Positions 37,347 to 46,317 of a stretch of DNA of 64,000 bases are shown one piece after another. The first letter of the stretch is position 1, and each line of letters opens with the position of its first letter. Location: positions 5,890,001 to 5,954,000 of the forward strand of contig NZ_CP142523.1 of NCBI RefSeq assembly GCF_036885605.1, read 5' to 3'. The notes under the pieces were generated by a model. That model made no database searches and was not told the origin of the DNA. It saw only the letters and a program-made list of their open reading frames with translations. Source of the DNA: Janthinobacterium sp. TB1-E2 (GTDB lineage Bacteria; Pseudomonadota; Gammaproteobacteria; Burkholderiales; Burkholderiaceae_D). The position numbers and the translations under genes were made by a program.

Positions 37347-38540
37347 TTAGCGGGCATTGGCCAGCCGCGCCCCCGGCGCGAAGCGCACGCCGATCAGCAG
37401 CAGCACCACGACGCCGGCCGCCATCACCATCCACGCCTGGGCCAGGCTGGACGAATGCTGGCGTATCAGGCCGGCGATGAACGGCATGCTGCTGGCGATG
37501 ATGTAGCCGCCGCCCTGCACGAAACCGAGCAGTGCGCCGGCGCCGGCCGGCTCAACCACGTGGTCCATGCTGACGATCAGCGACAAGGGGAACAAAGCGC
37601 CGATGCCGCAGCCCAGCAATATCACGGCGGGCAACGCCAGTTGCGCGGGCGCCACAATCAGGCAGGCCAGGCCGCCCAGCACGGCCAGCAGGACGACCAG
37701 CAACAGGATGCGGCGGTCGGGGAAACGGTGGATGACGCTGGAAATCACCAGTCCCGCCAACACCTCCACGAGGGTCAGGCCACCGAGCAGCAAGCCACTG
37801 TCGGCCGCGCTCCAGCCCAGCTCCGTGTAAAACGGCGGCAGCCAGGCCAGCACCAAGGTGTACGCGCCCGTGCCGATGCCAAAGAACACCATCAGCAGCC
37901 AGGCGCGGCCACTGCCCACGGGCAGGCTGGCGCCCGCGCCGCTGGATACCTCCACGCGCGGAGCGGCTGCCCGGCGCCACAGCAGCGCGGCGGCAAAGGC
38001 CGGCAGCGCCCACAGGGCCAGCAGCGCCTGCCAGCCCAGCGATTGCGCCAGCGGTGAAGCGGACGCCGCGGCAATGGCGGCGCCGCCCATGATGCCCGTC
38101 GTATAAAAGCCCATCAACTGGCCTGCCCGCTCGGGGAAATGGCGCTTGATGAAGGCGGGCAGCAAGGCTTGCACCAGCGCGATGCCCAGGCCGCCCAGGG
38201 CCGCCGTGGCGATCAGGCCGCCGCTGCCATGCAGGGGCCAGCGCAGCGCGCAGGCGGCGGCGATGATGGCGATGCCCAGCGAGATGCCGCGCGCCACGCC
38301 CAGCCGGCGCTGCAGCTGCGCGCCCGCCAGCGCGCACACGCCCATGGCGAACACGGGCACGGTGGTCAGCAAGCCCGCATCGGCATTGCTGAGGCCCGTG
38401 CCGGCCTGGATGCTGTCGAGCAAGGGGCCGATGGCGGCCAGGATGGGTCGCAGGTTCAAGCCCAGCAGAATGATGGCGGCCACCAGCAGGGCCGAAGACG
38501 ATGAAGCAGAAAGGGATGCGGCAGGTCGGGCGGAAGGCAT
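37347..38540 (-). CDS. MFS transporter, CynX/NimT type
   Basis: 397 residues, about 12 membrane helices. Similar to the cyanate/nitroimidazole (COG2807) branch of the major facilitator superfamily: LLGLNLRPILAAIGPLLDSI at the start is characteristic, and HFPERAGQLMGFYTTG follows helix 4. Substrate unknown; may be efflux. Divergent from a MarR regulator with palindromic operators between them, so likely controlled by it. AAGGA before ATG 38540. Confidence 0.9.
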   Translation of the reverse strand: MPSARPAASLSASSSSALLVAAIILLGLNLRPILAAIGPLLDSIQAGTGLSNADAGLLTTVPVFAMGVCALAGAQLQRRLGVARGISLGIAIIAAACALRWPLHGSGGLIATAALGGLGIALVQALLPAFIKRHFPERAGQLMGFYTTGIMGGAAIAAASASPLAQSLGWQALLALWALPAFAAALLWRRAAAPRVEVSSGAGASLPVGSGRAWLLMVFFGIGTGAYTLVLAWLPPFYTELGWSAADSGLLLGGLTLVEVLAGLVISSVIHRFPDRRILLLVVLLAVLGGLACLIVAPAQLALPAVILLGCGIGALFPLSLIVSMDHVVEPAGAGALLGFVQGGGYIIASSMPFIAGLIRQHSSSLAQAWMVMAAGVVVLLLIGVRFAPGARLANAR

Positions 38541-38608
38541 GGGATAGTCCTTGCCTCGCTGGGAGGCACATGGTTTAATGCGTCATCAAATATGACTCGA
38601 TGAAAAGT

Positions 38609-38649
38609 ATCTTAACATAAAGATAGAAATCTATCTTGAGGTCAAGATA
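38609..38649. promoter_or_regulatory. MarR-type operator cluster in the MFS/marR divergent promoter
   Basis: Three nested dyads: ATCTT(38609-38613)/AAGAT(38620-38624); AAGATAG(38620-38626)/CTATCTT(38631-38637), perfect; TATCTTGA(38632-38639)/TCAAGATA(38642-38649), perfect with a 2-base spacer. TATCTTGA-TCAAGATA is a typical MarR-family site. They lie just before the marR-like start, fitting autorepression and control of the MFS gene. The region is strongly A/T-rich. Confidence 0.8.
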
Positions 38650-38654
38650 AATGG

Positions 38655-39182
38655 ATGCCCATGACAACTACCCCGCAAGAACACACGCGCGCGCAATTTG
38701 CCGCCGCACAATGGCAGCGCGAACTGCCGCAGATGGATACGCGCGCCATGCAGCTGGTGGGCCAGTTGGGCACGGTGGCGCAGCTGATGGCGCGCGACTG
38801 GCTCAATCCGCTGTTCGCGGAGCACGGCTTGCAGCCGGGCGAATTCGACGTGCTGGCGACCTTGCGCCGCTCGGGCGCGCCCTACAGCCTGACGCCGACG
38901 GCCCTGTACGAAGCGGCCATGCTGTCCTCGGGCGGCATGACCAACCGCATCGACCGGCTGGAAGCGGCCGGCTGGATCGAGCGACAGAAGCACCCGACGG
39001 ACCGGCGCGGCGTGCTGGTGGCCCTGACACAAAGGGGATTGGAATTGATAGAAAAGCTGGTGCTGCTGCACGTGGAGAACGAGCGCGCCATGCTGTCGGC
39101 GCTCAGCGCGGACGAGCAGCGCCAGCTCGACCAGTTGCTGGCCAAGCTGCTGCACGGCATGGCGCAGGCGAAGAAAGCTTAG
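38655..39182 (+). CDS. MarR-family transcriptional regulator
   Basis: 175 residues, slightly long for MarR. Winged helix at about residues 60-115: EFDVLATLRRSG, LYEAAMLSSGGMTNRIDRLEAAGWIER, and the wing KHPTDRRGVLVALTQRG. Dimerisation helices at both ends. Probable repressor of itself and of the divergent MFS transporter through the palindromes just upstream; ligand unknown. Start may also be ATG 38661. Confidence 0.92.
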   Translation: MPMTTTPQEHTRAQFAAAQWQRELPQMDTRAMQLVGQLGTVAQLMARDWLNPLFAEHGLQPGEFDVLATLRRSGAPYSLTPTALYEAAMLSSGGMTNRIDRLEAAGWIERQKHPTDRRGVLVALTQRGLELIEKLVLLHVENERAMLSALSADEQRQLDQLLAKLLHGMAQAKKA

Positions 39183-39784
39183 GCGAGCAGACTCGCCAGT
39201 TCGCGCAGCGCCGCATTGCCGCGCCGGGCCAGGCGCCGCAGTTCGGCAGGGTCGCGGCTGTCGTAGATGGCCTGGACATGGCGCGCGCTGGCCGCGCGCA
39301 AGTCGATATCGCTGTCGCGGTCCGGAAGCTGGGCATCGGCCACATGCCCCTCGACGAGGGTCAGGTAGTAATGGCGCGGCTTGCCACGCAAGTTGGCGCA
39401 AAACTGCAGCACCAGGCCGTTGTCGAACAGCAGGGCGCCGCTGCGGCCACCGTGTTCCAGCAGCACGCGACACGCCGGCAAGGGCTGCCGCGCCGCGCGC
39501 AGGAAACCGGCCAGGTGTACCTGATAGCCGAGTTCCAGGCCATTCGCGCCCAGCTGGCCGCGCTGCAGATACACCTTGAACGACGCCGGCACGGGCCGGC
39601 CGGCGCGGCGGAACAGGCGCGCATCTTCGTACAGGCACAGCTGGCCGCCGTCGCTGATGGCGTCGAAGCCGCGCTCCGCCAGCTCCTGCGCTTCGAAGGT
39701 GCGCAAGCCGACGGCTTGCGGGTCGCGCAGCCAGCCGTGGTCGAGCCAGGATTGCAGTAAGACGTGAATATCGAGGAGGGGCAT
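39179..39784 (-). CDS. hypothetical protein
   Basis: 201 residues, soluble, not recognised. Features: N-terminal LLDIHVLLQSWLDHGWLRDP, a middle with YQVHLAGFLRAARQPLPACRVLLEHGG and a strand HYYLTLVEG; C-terminal helical and Arg/Ala-rich. Codon use matches neighbours and the coding frame is clean. Its stop overlaps the convergent marR stop by 4 bases. A promoter for thiL lies beyond its start. Nothing links it to a pathway. Confidence 0.72.
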   Translation of the reverse strand: MPLLDIHVLLQSWLDHGWLRDPQAVGLRTFEAQELAERGFDAISDGGQLCLYEDARLFRRAGRPVPASFKVYLQRGQLGANGLELGYQVHLAGFLRAARQPLPACRVLLEHGGRSGALLFDNGLVLQFCANLRGKPRHYYLTLVEGHVADAQLPDRDSDIDLRAASARHVQAIYDSRDPAELRRLARRGNAALRELASLLA

Positions 39785-39873
39785 GGCAAGCGGATCGGCA
39801 GTGGCAAAGGCGCCTATTGTATGCCAGCCTATAATAGCCGGGCCACACCATCACTCAACGAACTGACCACGCC

Positions 39874-40854
39874 ATGGCCCCACACGACGCGCTTTCCGAA
39901 TTCGACCTGATCAAACAATATTTCGTGCGCCAGCGCCCCGGCCGCGCCACCCTGGGCATCGGCGACGATTGCGCGCTGATCACGCCCGGCGCCGGCAAGC
40001 AGATCGCCATCTCGTCGGACATGCTGGTCGAGGACCGGCACTTCTTTGCCGGCGCCGACGCCCGCATGCTCGGCCACAAGAGCCTGGCCGTGAATTTGTC
40101 CGACCTGGCCGCCATGGGCGCGCGTCCCGTGGCATTTACCCTGGCCCTGGCCCTGCCGCAAGCGGAGCGCGCCTGGCTGGCCGGCTTTGCCGACGGCCTG
40201 TTTGCGCTGGCCGACGCGTTTAATTGCGAACTCATCGGCGGCGACACCACCAAGGGCCCTTTGAATATCTGCATCACCGTGTTCGGCGAACTGGCGCCGG
40301 GCCAGGCCCTGCGCCGCAGCGCGGCCGTGGCGGGCGACGACATCTGGGTCAGCGGCACCTTGGGCGACGCGCGCCTGGCCTTGGCCGGCTACCGCAAGGA
40401 ACAGGCATTGCCGCCAGCCGACCTGGCCTTGGCAGGCGCGCGCATGCACACGCCGACGCCGCGCGTGGCGCTCGGCTGCGCGCTGGCCGAAGCGGGCCTC
40501 GCGCATGCGGCCATCGACATCTCGGACGGCCTGGTGGGAGACCTCGGTCACATCTTGAAAGCGTCGCAGGTGGGCGCCACCCTCGACGTCGACGCCCTGC
40601 CTGCCGGCCCAGTGCTGGCGCAGCAGGAGACAGGCTTGCGCCGCCGCTACACGGCCGCCGGCGGCGACGATTATGAATTGTGCTTCACGGCGCCCGCTGC
40701 CTCGCGCGACGCCATCGCCGCCCTGGCGGCCAGCTGCGCCACACCAGCCACGCGCGTTGGCAGCATCGAGGCCAAAGCGGGCTTGCGGCTGGTGGATGCG
40801 GCCGGGCAGCCGCTCGATCTGCAGCTGTCTTCCTTCGACCATTTCAGCGCATAA
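39874..40854 (+). CDS. thiL: thiamine-monophosphate kinase
   Basis: 326 residues. Phosphorylates thiamine monophosphate to the active cofactor thiamine diphosphate. Mg/ATP motifs GIGDDCALI (about 28), SSDMLVEDRHF (about 48), NLSDLAAMGARP, IGGDTTKG, WVSGTLGDA, DISDGLVGDLGHI and GGDDYELCF are all present. TATAAT at 39830-39835 is a likely -10. In many proteobacteria thiL lies with pgpA or nusB; here it is next to an unknown gene and a signalling operon. Confidence 0.96.
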   Translation: MAPHDALSEFDLIKQYFVRQRPGRATLGIGDDCALITPGAGKQIAISSDMLVEDRHFFAGADARMLGHKSLAVNLSDLAAMGARPVAFTLALALPQAERAWLAGFADGLFALADAFNCELIGGDTTKGPLNICITVFGELAPGQALRRSAAVAGDDIWVSGTLGDARLALAGYRKEQALPPADLALAGARMHTPTPRVALGCALAEAGLAHAAIDISDGLVGDLGHILKASQVGATLDVDALPAGPVLAQQETGLRRRYTAAGGDDYELCFTAPAASRDAIAALAASCATPATRVGSIEAKAGLRLVDAAGQPLDLQLSSFDHFSA

Positions 40855-40860
40855 GGACGG

Positions 40861-43449
40861 CTAGCGCACCGCCACCCGCGCCAGCCCCGGCTGGTTCACC
40901 ATCCAGTAGTGCTGGAAGGCCAGGCGGATGTTGTCGCGCAGCTGGGTGTCGTCCCACGGTTTCGTATAGAAACGGTAGATGGCGCCCCGGTTGATCGAGT
41001 CGAGCACGGCTTCGAGGCCCGTGTAGCCGGACAGGATGATGCGGATGGTTTCCGGGTACAGCTCTTTCACCTTGCTCAAAAACTCCGTGCCGCTCATGCT
41101 CGGCATGCGCTGGTCGCAGACGATCACGTGCACCCTGTGCAGGGCCAGCATTTCAAACCCTTCGGCCGGCGTGCTGGCCGTAAGAATCTGATAGCCCTCG
41201 GGACGGAACAGGCGGTGCAGCGACGACAGCACGTTGACGTCGTCGTCGACGATGAGCAGCGTCTGCGCGGGCTGCGCGGCCGGGTCGTGGCCGGGCGGCA
41301 GGCCGGCGCCGGCGACGATCATCTGCCCCAGTTCCAGCGCCGGCAGGGCGCGGCTGAAATAAAAGCCCTGGATCTCGTCGCAGCGGTTGCGCCGCAGGTA
41401 TTCGAGCTGCGGACGCGATTCCACGCCCTCGGCCACCACGCTCAGTTTCAGGCTGTGCGCCATGCTGACGATGGCCAGCGCGATGGCCGCGTCGTTCGGG
41501 TTGCTGGTGATGTTGCGCACAAAGGCGATGTCGATCTTCAGCTTGTCGATGGGGAAACGTTGCAGATACGCGAGGCTCGAATAACCGGTACCGAAATCGT
41601 CGATGGCCACCTTCACGCCGATTTTCTTCAGTTTGCCCAGCACGACGATGGTGCGCTCGGCGTTCGACATCAGCGCCGTTTCCGTCAATTCCAGTTCCAG
41701 CAATTCCGGCGCCACGTTGTGATGCGCCAGCGCGCGCGTCACTTCGCCTTCCAGGTCGCCTTCGGCAAACTGGCGGCTCGACACATTGACGGCCACGTGC
41801 ACGGGTCCCACTTCGCTGTCGCGCCAATCGGCGATCTGGCGGCAGGCGGCCTGGATCACCCAGGCACCCACGCGCACGATCAGCCCCGTGTCTTCCAGCA
41901 CGGGCACGAATTCGGCGGGCGCCACCAGGCCGTAGCCGGGACGGCGCCAGCGCAGCAGCGCTTCCACGCCGCTGATGCGGCCCGTGCGCAAATCCACTTT
42001 GGGCTGGTAGTACAGGATGAACTGGTCGTGTTCGAGCGCATGGCGCAGCGCCAGTTCCAGGTCCAGGCGCGCCAGCACCTGTACGTTCATGCCGGCCGTG
42101 AAAAAGCGGTAGCCGTCGCGGCCCGCCTGCTTGGCGCCGCCCATGGCCGTATTCGCATATTTGATCAGGGTTTCCGGGTCGGTGGCGTCGTCCGGATACA
42201 TGGCGATGCCGATGCTGGCCGTCAGGGTGGCCGCATGGCCGCGCAAGTCGAATGGCGCCCTCAATGCTTCGCGCACCTGGTTGGCCACGGCCACGGCTTC
42301 CTGCTGGTTGCGGCTCATCGTCAATATCAGCGCGAATTCGTCGTTGCCCAATCGCCCCACCGTGTCGCGCAGGCGCACGCATTCGACGAGGCGGTTGCTG
42401 AACTGGCGCAGCAGTTCGTCGCCCAGCGCCGCGCCCAGGGTGTCGTTGATGCTTTTAAAACGGTCGAGCGCGATGAACAGCACCACGATGCGCCAGCTTT
42501 TCTCTTGCGCCAGTTCGACGGCCTGGGCCAGGGTCTGGTAGAACAGGCTGCGGTTTGGCAGTCCCGTCAAGCCATCGTAATGGGCCAGGTGCTTGAGGCG
42601 CTCCTGCGCCTGGCGCCGCTCGCTGATGTCGCGCGCCACGGCGATCAGCAGCAGGCCGCCCGCGCCAGGGGTGCCAGAATAGCCGCCCGTCACGGGCGCT
42701 TGCGCATACCAGTGCCAGCCCAGTTCCACGGGGATCAGGCTCAGGTCGCGCCGCACCAGTTCGCACTCCGTCACTTCCGTGGCCAGATGGGCCGCGCCGC
42801 CCGGCAGCGCGGCCAGCGGCGGGGCCGGCGGCGATGGCAGCAAGGTGCCCGGCGCCAGCGCCAGCAGTTCGGTGCGCGCATAGCCAAGCAAACGGCAAGC
42901 GCCGTCGTTGACGTCGACCAGGGTCATGCCCAGCACGTCGACGAGGAAGATGGCGTCCGTGGTGGCGTCCATGGCGCCGCGAAAGCGCTGCAGTTCGGCC
43001 GTGCGCTGGCCCACCGTGCGTTCGAGCAGGGTGTTGTAGTGGCGCGCGGCGCGGTGCAGCAGCCGCACTTCGAGCATGTTGCGGATGCGCGTGAGCACCT
43101 CGAGCGCGTCGAAGGGCTTGCTGATGAAGTCGCGCGCGCCCGCTTCCAGCGCCGCCAGCTTGGCGTCCGGGTCGGCGGCGATCACCAGCACGGGCAGGTA
43201 GCCTTCCAGCTCCAGCGGACGCAGGGCATCCATCACCTCGTAGCCGCTCATGCCCGGCATCACCAGGTCGAGGATGATCAGGTCGAACTGGTGGCGCTGG
43301 TGCAGGCCGGCCACGGCGCGCGCGTCGAGGCTGCTGGTGATGGCCGTGTAGCCGCCGCTTTGCAGCAAATGCTCGAGCAGGCGCAGATTGACTTCCTGGT
43401 CGTCGACGAGGAGAATTTTCGCCGCATAGATATCGGCCTGGCTGATCAT
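40861..43449 (-). CDS. REC-PAS-GGDEF-EAL-REC response regulator (c-di-GMP)
   Basis: 862 residues. First receiver about 11-125 (ILLVDDQEVN, LDLVMPGMSG); PAS about 150-270; GGDEF-type domain about 290-455; EAL domain about 470-715; second receiver about 738-855 (LLIVDDDVNV, CDQRMPSMSG, YTKPWDD). The cyclase signature reads GNDEF, not GGDEF, so cyclase activity is doubtful, though the RxxD inhibitory site (RLRD) is kept. The EAL motif EALLRW and DDFGTGYSSL are intact, so phosphodiesterase activity is expected. Overlaps the upstream kinase by ATGA. Two receivers flanking the enzyme domains are uncommon. Confidence 0.94.
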   Translation of the reverse strand: MISQADIYAAKILLVDDQEVNLRLLEHLLQSGGYTAITSSLDARAVAGLHQRHQFDLIILDLVMPGMSGYEVMDALRPLELEGYLPVLVIAADPDAKLAALEAGARDFISKPFDALEVLTRIRNMLEVRLLHRAARHYNTLLERTVGQRTAELQRFRGAMDATTDAIFLVDVLGMTLVDVNDGACRLLGYARTELLALAPGTLLPSPPAPPLAALPGGAAHLATEVTECELVRRDLSLIPVELGWHWYAQAPVTGGYSGTPGAGGLLLIAVARDISERRQAQERLKHLAHYDGLTGLPNRSLFYQTLAQAVELAQEKSWRIVVLFIALDRFKSINDTLGAALGDELLRQFSNRLVECVRLRDTVGRLGNDEFALILTMSRNQQEAVAVANQVREALRAPFDLRGHAATLTASIGIAMYPDDATDPETLIKYANTAMGGAKQAGRDGYRFFTAGMNVQVLARLDLELALRHALEHDQFILYYQPKVDLRTGRISGVEALLRWRRPGYGLVAPAEFVPVLEDTGLIVRVGAWVIQAACRQIADWRDSEVGPVHVAVNVSSRQFAEGDLEGEVTRALAHHNVAPELLELELTETALMSNAERTIVVLGKLKKIGVKVAIDDFGTGYSSLAYLQRFPIDKLKIDIAFVRNITSNPNDAAIALAIVSMAHSLKLSVVAEGVESRPQLEYLRRNRCDEIQGFYFSRALPALELGQMIVAGAGLPPGHDPAAQPAQTLLIVDDDVNVLSSLHRLFRPEGYQILTASTPAEGFEMLALHRVHVIVCDQRMPSMSGTEFLSKVKELYPETIRIILSGYTGLEAVLDSINRGAIYRFYTKPWDDTQLRDNIRLAFQHYWMVNQPGLARVAVR

Positions 43450-45476
43450 GGCGCGCCTGTTCCCTTCTGCCGGCGCTGCTGCGCCACATAGGCCAGGGTG
43501 CTGTTGATCGCCTCGGTAAATTCATCGAGGTTGATCGGCTTGGTCAGGTAGCGGTAGAAGCCCAGCGCCATGCTGCGCTCGACGTCTCCCGGCATGGCGT
43601 TGGCCGTCAGGGCGATGACGGGGATGTGCGCCGTGCGCGGATCGGCGCGCAGCAGTTTCAGCGCGTCCGTGCCATTCACGTTCGGCAGATTGATGTCCAT
43701 CAGGATCAGCTGCGGCAGGTGCGTGCGCGCCATTTCCACGCCCAGGCGGCCATCGGTGGCCGTCAACAGCTGCAATTGCGGGCAGTAGCGCACGATTTCC
43801 TCGACCAGGGTCAGGTTGGCGGGATTATCTTCCACGTACAGCAATGTCACGGGGGCACTGTGATCGAGCAGCGCCCCGGCCAGGTCCGGCCGCGGCAAGG
43901 CGGGTGCCGCAGGCATGGGCAAGGCGTCGACCACGCGCAGCTCGATCCAGAAGGTGCTGCCCTCGCCGGGTGCGCTGGTCACGCCGATGCTGCCATCCAT
44001 CAGCTCCACCAGGCGCTTGGTGACCACCAGGCCGATGCCGCTGCCTTCTTCCGTGCCGCCCTCCTGTCCCAGCCGGTTGAACGGCTGGAACAGCAGCGCC
44101 ACCTGCTCGCCGTCGAGGCCCACGCCCGTATCGCGCACGCTGATGCGCACCCGGCCGGCCGCCTGCGGCGCGCAATCGATGGCCACCTGCCCCTGCTCGC
44201 GGTTGTACTTGAGCGCATTCGACAACAGGTTCAACAGGATTTGCTTGAGGCGCGTGCGGTCGGCCAGCACGTTCAGCGGACAGGCGTCGGGAAAGGTCAT
44301 GCCGATGCCGCGCTGGCTGGCCAGCGGCGCGATCATGTCGCGGCATTCCTGCAAGATAGCGTCCAGGCCCACCGGTTCGAGCGACAGGCTGACCGTGCCC
44401 GATTCCACCTTGGCCAGGTCGAGGATTTCATTGATCAGTGTCAGCAGGTGGCGCCCCGATTTCAGGATATGCCCGGCGAACTCCTTCTTTTGTTCCAGGG
44501 TCGACGGCAGGCGGTCGGAACTGAGGATTTGCGCGAAGCCCAGGATGGCGTTGAGCGGCGTGCGCAATTCATGGCTCATCGACGACAAAAACGCCGACTT
44601 GGCGTAGTTGGCGCTGCGCGCCTCTTCCATCGCCATGGCCAGTTCGCCATTCGTCATTTCCAGTTGCATCGTGCGCTCGTGCACGCGCACTTCCAGTTCC
44701 TGGTTCAGGCGCATGACTTCCTGCTGCGCCTCGGTGCGCTGCTCGCCTTCGCGCGCCAGCTCGCCGTTCGAGCGCTCCAGCGCCTGCGTGCGCAGCTCGA
44801 TCTCGGCCAGCATCTTGTTGAAGGAATCGACCAGCTGCGCCACTTCGTCGACGCTGAGCTTGCGCGCGCGGCGCGAATAATCGCCCGTCTCGATCACTTC
44901 GCGCGCCACGTCGGCGATGTCGAGGATCGGTTGCGTGATGACGAAATCGAGGCGGCGCAGCAGCAGCAAGGCCACCAGCAGCGCCAGCACCGTCACGCCC
45001 AGCGCGATGGCCAGGTAATCGGCCGTGCGGCCGGCCAGCTCGTAATCGGCGCGCAGATACACGGTGCCCAGCAGTTCGCCATTGTCGACGATGGGCTTGA
45101 ACAATTCGACGGATTTGCCCGCGATGCTGACGCCTTCCTGGCCCGCCTTCGCCGGCAGTTCGCCCACGTGCTGATGCGCGCGGTAGCTGGCAAACAGGCT
45201 GCCGTCGGCCTTGTACAGGGCGCCGGCCGTCACGCGCGGACGGATGCGCATCAAATTGAGGTTTTCCAGCGCCAGGCGTTCGTCGTCGAAGGCCAGCGCG
45301 GCCGAACTCATATGCCCGAGCAGCTCGGCCTGGGTACTGATGTCGGCCACCAGGTTGCGGTGGTAGGCGCGCAAGTCGTAGACGACGATGGTGCCCAGCG
45401 AAATGACGAGCGCCACCAGGGTGGTCAGCAAGACCACCGACATCAGCTTGTGGCGGATGGAACGCAGTCTGATCAT
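43446..45476 (-). CDS. membrane hybrid histidine kinase of the YfiR operon
   Basis: 676 residues. Membrane helix about 11-33, a periplasmic sensor about 34-150, second helix about 155-178, HAMP to about 230, coiled coil, H-box SMSHELRTPLNAILGF (His near 300), ATPase with NLLSNALKYN, DTGVGLD and GSGIGLVV, and a C-terminal receiver (LYVEDNPANL, LMDINLPNVNG). The periplasmic domain plus HAMP recalls YfiN-like sensors that pair with YfiR. ATG directly follows the yfiR-like stop (TAGATG), so tightly coupled. Confidence 0.94.
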   Translation of the reverse strand: MIRLRSIRHKLMSVVLLTTLVALVISLGTIVVYDLRAYHRNLVADISTQAELLGHMSSAALAFDDERLALENLNLMRIRPRVTAGALYKADGSLFASYRAHQHVGELPAKAGQEGVSIAGKSVELFKPIVDNGELLGTVYLRADYELAGRTADYLAIALGVTVLALLVALLLLRRLDFVITQPILDIADVAREVIETGDYSRRARKLSVDEVAQLVDSFNKMLAEIELRTQALERSNGELAREGEQRTEAQQEVMRLNQELEVRVHERTMQLEMTNGELAMAMEEARSANYAKSAFLSSMSHELRTPLNAILGFAQILSSDRLPSTLEQKKEFAGHILKSGRHLLTLINEILDLAKVESGTVSLSLEPVGLDAILQECRDMIAPLASQRGIGMTFPDACPLNVLADRTRLKQILLNLLSNALKYNREQGQVAIDCAPQAAGRVRISVRDTGVGLDGEQVALLFQPFNRLGQEGGTEEGSGIGLVVTKRLVELMDGSIGVTSAPGEGSTFWIELRVVDALPMPAAPALPRPDLAGALLDHSAPVTLLYVEDNPANLTLVEEIVRYCPQLQLLTATDGRLGVEMARTHLPQLILMDINLPNVNGTDALKLLRADPRTAHIPVIALTANAMPGDVERSMALGFYRYLTKPINLDEFTEAINSTLAYVAQQRRQKGTGAP

Positions 45477-46094
45477 CTAGGCGCCCCCAGTCTGCACGCG
45501 GTAGGCGGCCAGCAGCATGCGCGCGCTGATGCGGATATGCGCCTGCGCCACGGGTTTCAAGGCCACGTCGAAGCGGACCTTGTCTTCGGCCATCACAAAA
45601 TTGATCATGCTGCCCATCGCGTAGACCTCATCCGAATCGGACACCGTCAGCAACGCCAGGCCACGGCTGGCGGCCAGCATTTCCTGCAGCGCCGTTTTCT
45701 CCAGCGCGCCCAGGTACAGCACGTGCAGCCCGGCCAGCGCTTCGCCGCGGCGTACTTTCTTCACCTGCACGGCACGGCCGTTGACGCTATGCCCGGCCAC
45801 GCTCTGTTCGAGCTGCTCGGCCAGCGCATCGGCGCCCGCCACGCCGATCACCAGCGGCGAGTCGGGCCGGGCAAAGCTGCCGTCAGGCCATTCGACATAG
45901 CCGGCGAACTTGTACAGATACCCGGCCTTGACCTGGCGTTCCAGCTCCCCCGGCACCTGCGATCGCGCATCGGCGCACAGCACGCCCAAAAGCAGCAATA
46001 GCCAGCCCCAGCGCAGGGAACGGCAAGCGGCGCCGCGCGCGGGGCGGCGCAAGGGGCCAGGATGACGCCACCAGGTCCAGTTCAGAATTACCAT
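45477..46094 (-). CDS. YfiR-family periplasmic protein
   Basis: About 205 residues. A hydrophobic leader (WGWLLLLLGVLC) is followed by the YfiR (DUF4154) domain: VKAGYLYKFAGYVEWP, PLVIGVAG, LHVLYLG, LLTVSDSDEVYAMGSMINFV and a C-terminal ARMLLAAYRV. In Pseudomonas YfiR restrains a membrane cyclase from the periplasm; here it precedes a hybrid kinase and a GGDEF/EAL regulator, a plausible periplasm-to-c-di-GMP route. Start uncertain: ATG 46094, 46118 or 46136; the upstream ribosome sites are all weak. Confidence 0.88.
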   Translation of the reverse strand: MVILNWTWWRHPGPLRRPARGAACRSLRWGWLLLLLGVLCADARSQVPGELERQVKAGYLYKFAGYVEWPDGSFARPDSPLVIGVAGADALAEQLEQSVAGHSVNGRAVQVKKVRRGEALAGLHVLYLGALEKTALQEMLAASRGLALLTVSDSDEVYAMGSMINFVMAEDKVRFDVALKPVAQAHIRISARMLLAAYRVQTGGA

Positions 46095-46317
46095 GACAAC
46101 CGAGTAAAGATAATGCATACGAAGGCGCGGCACCATGCCGCTTGCCTGTTCGAGCGATGCGCACCTGGGTGGCGCAGCGACAGAGCGCCTGCCGGCCCGA
46201 AGTGGTAGCAAATGTATAAAAGAGTGTACGCATTTTCGCTGGTACCGGGGAAAGTTTCTTTTGCCGTCGGCCATGCTACAGTCTTGCCACCATTTTCACC
46301 GCATGCAGGAGTCATCC

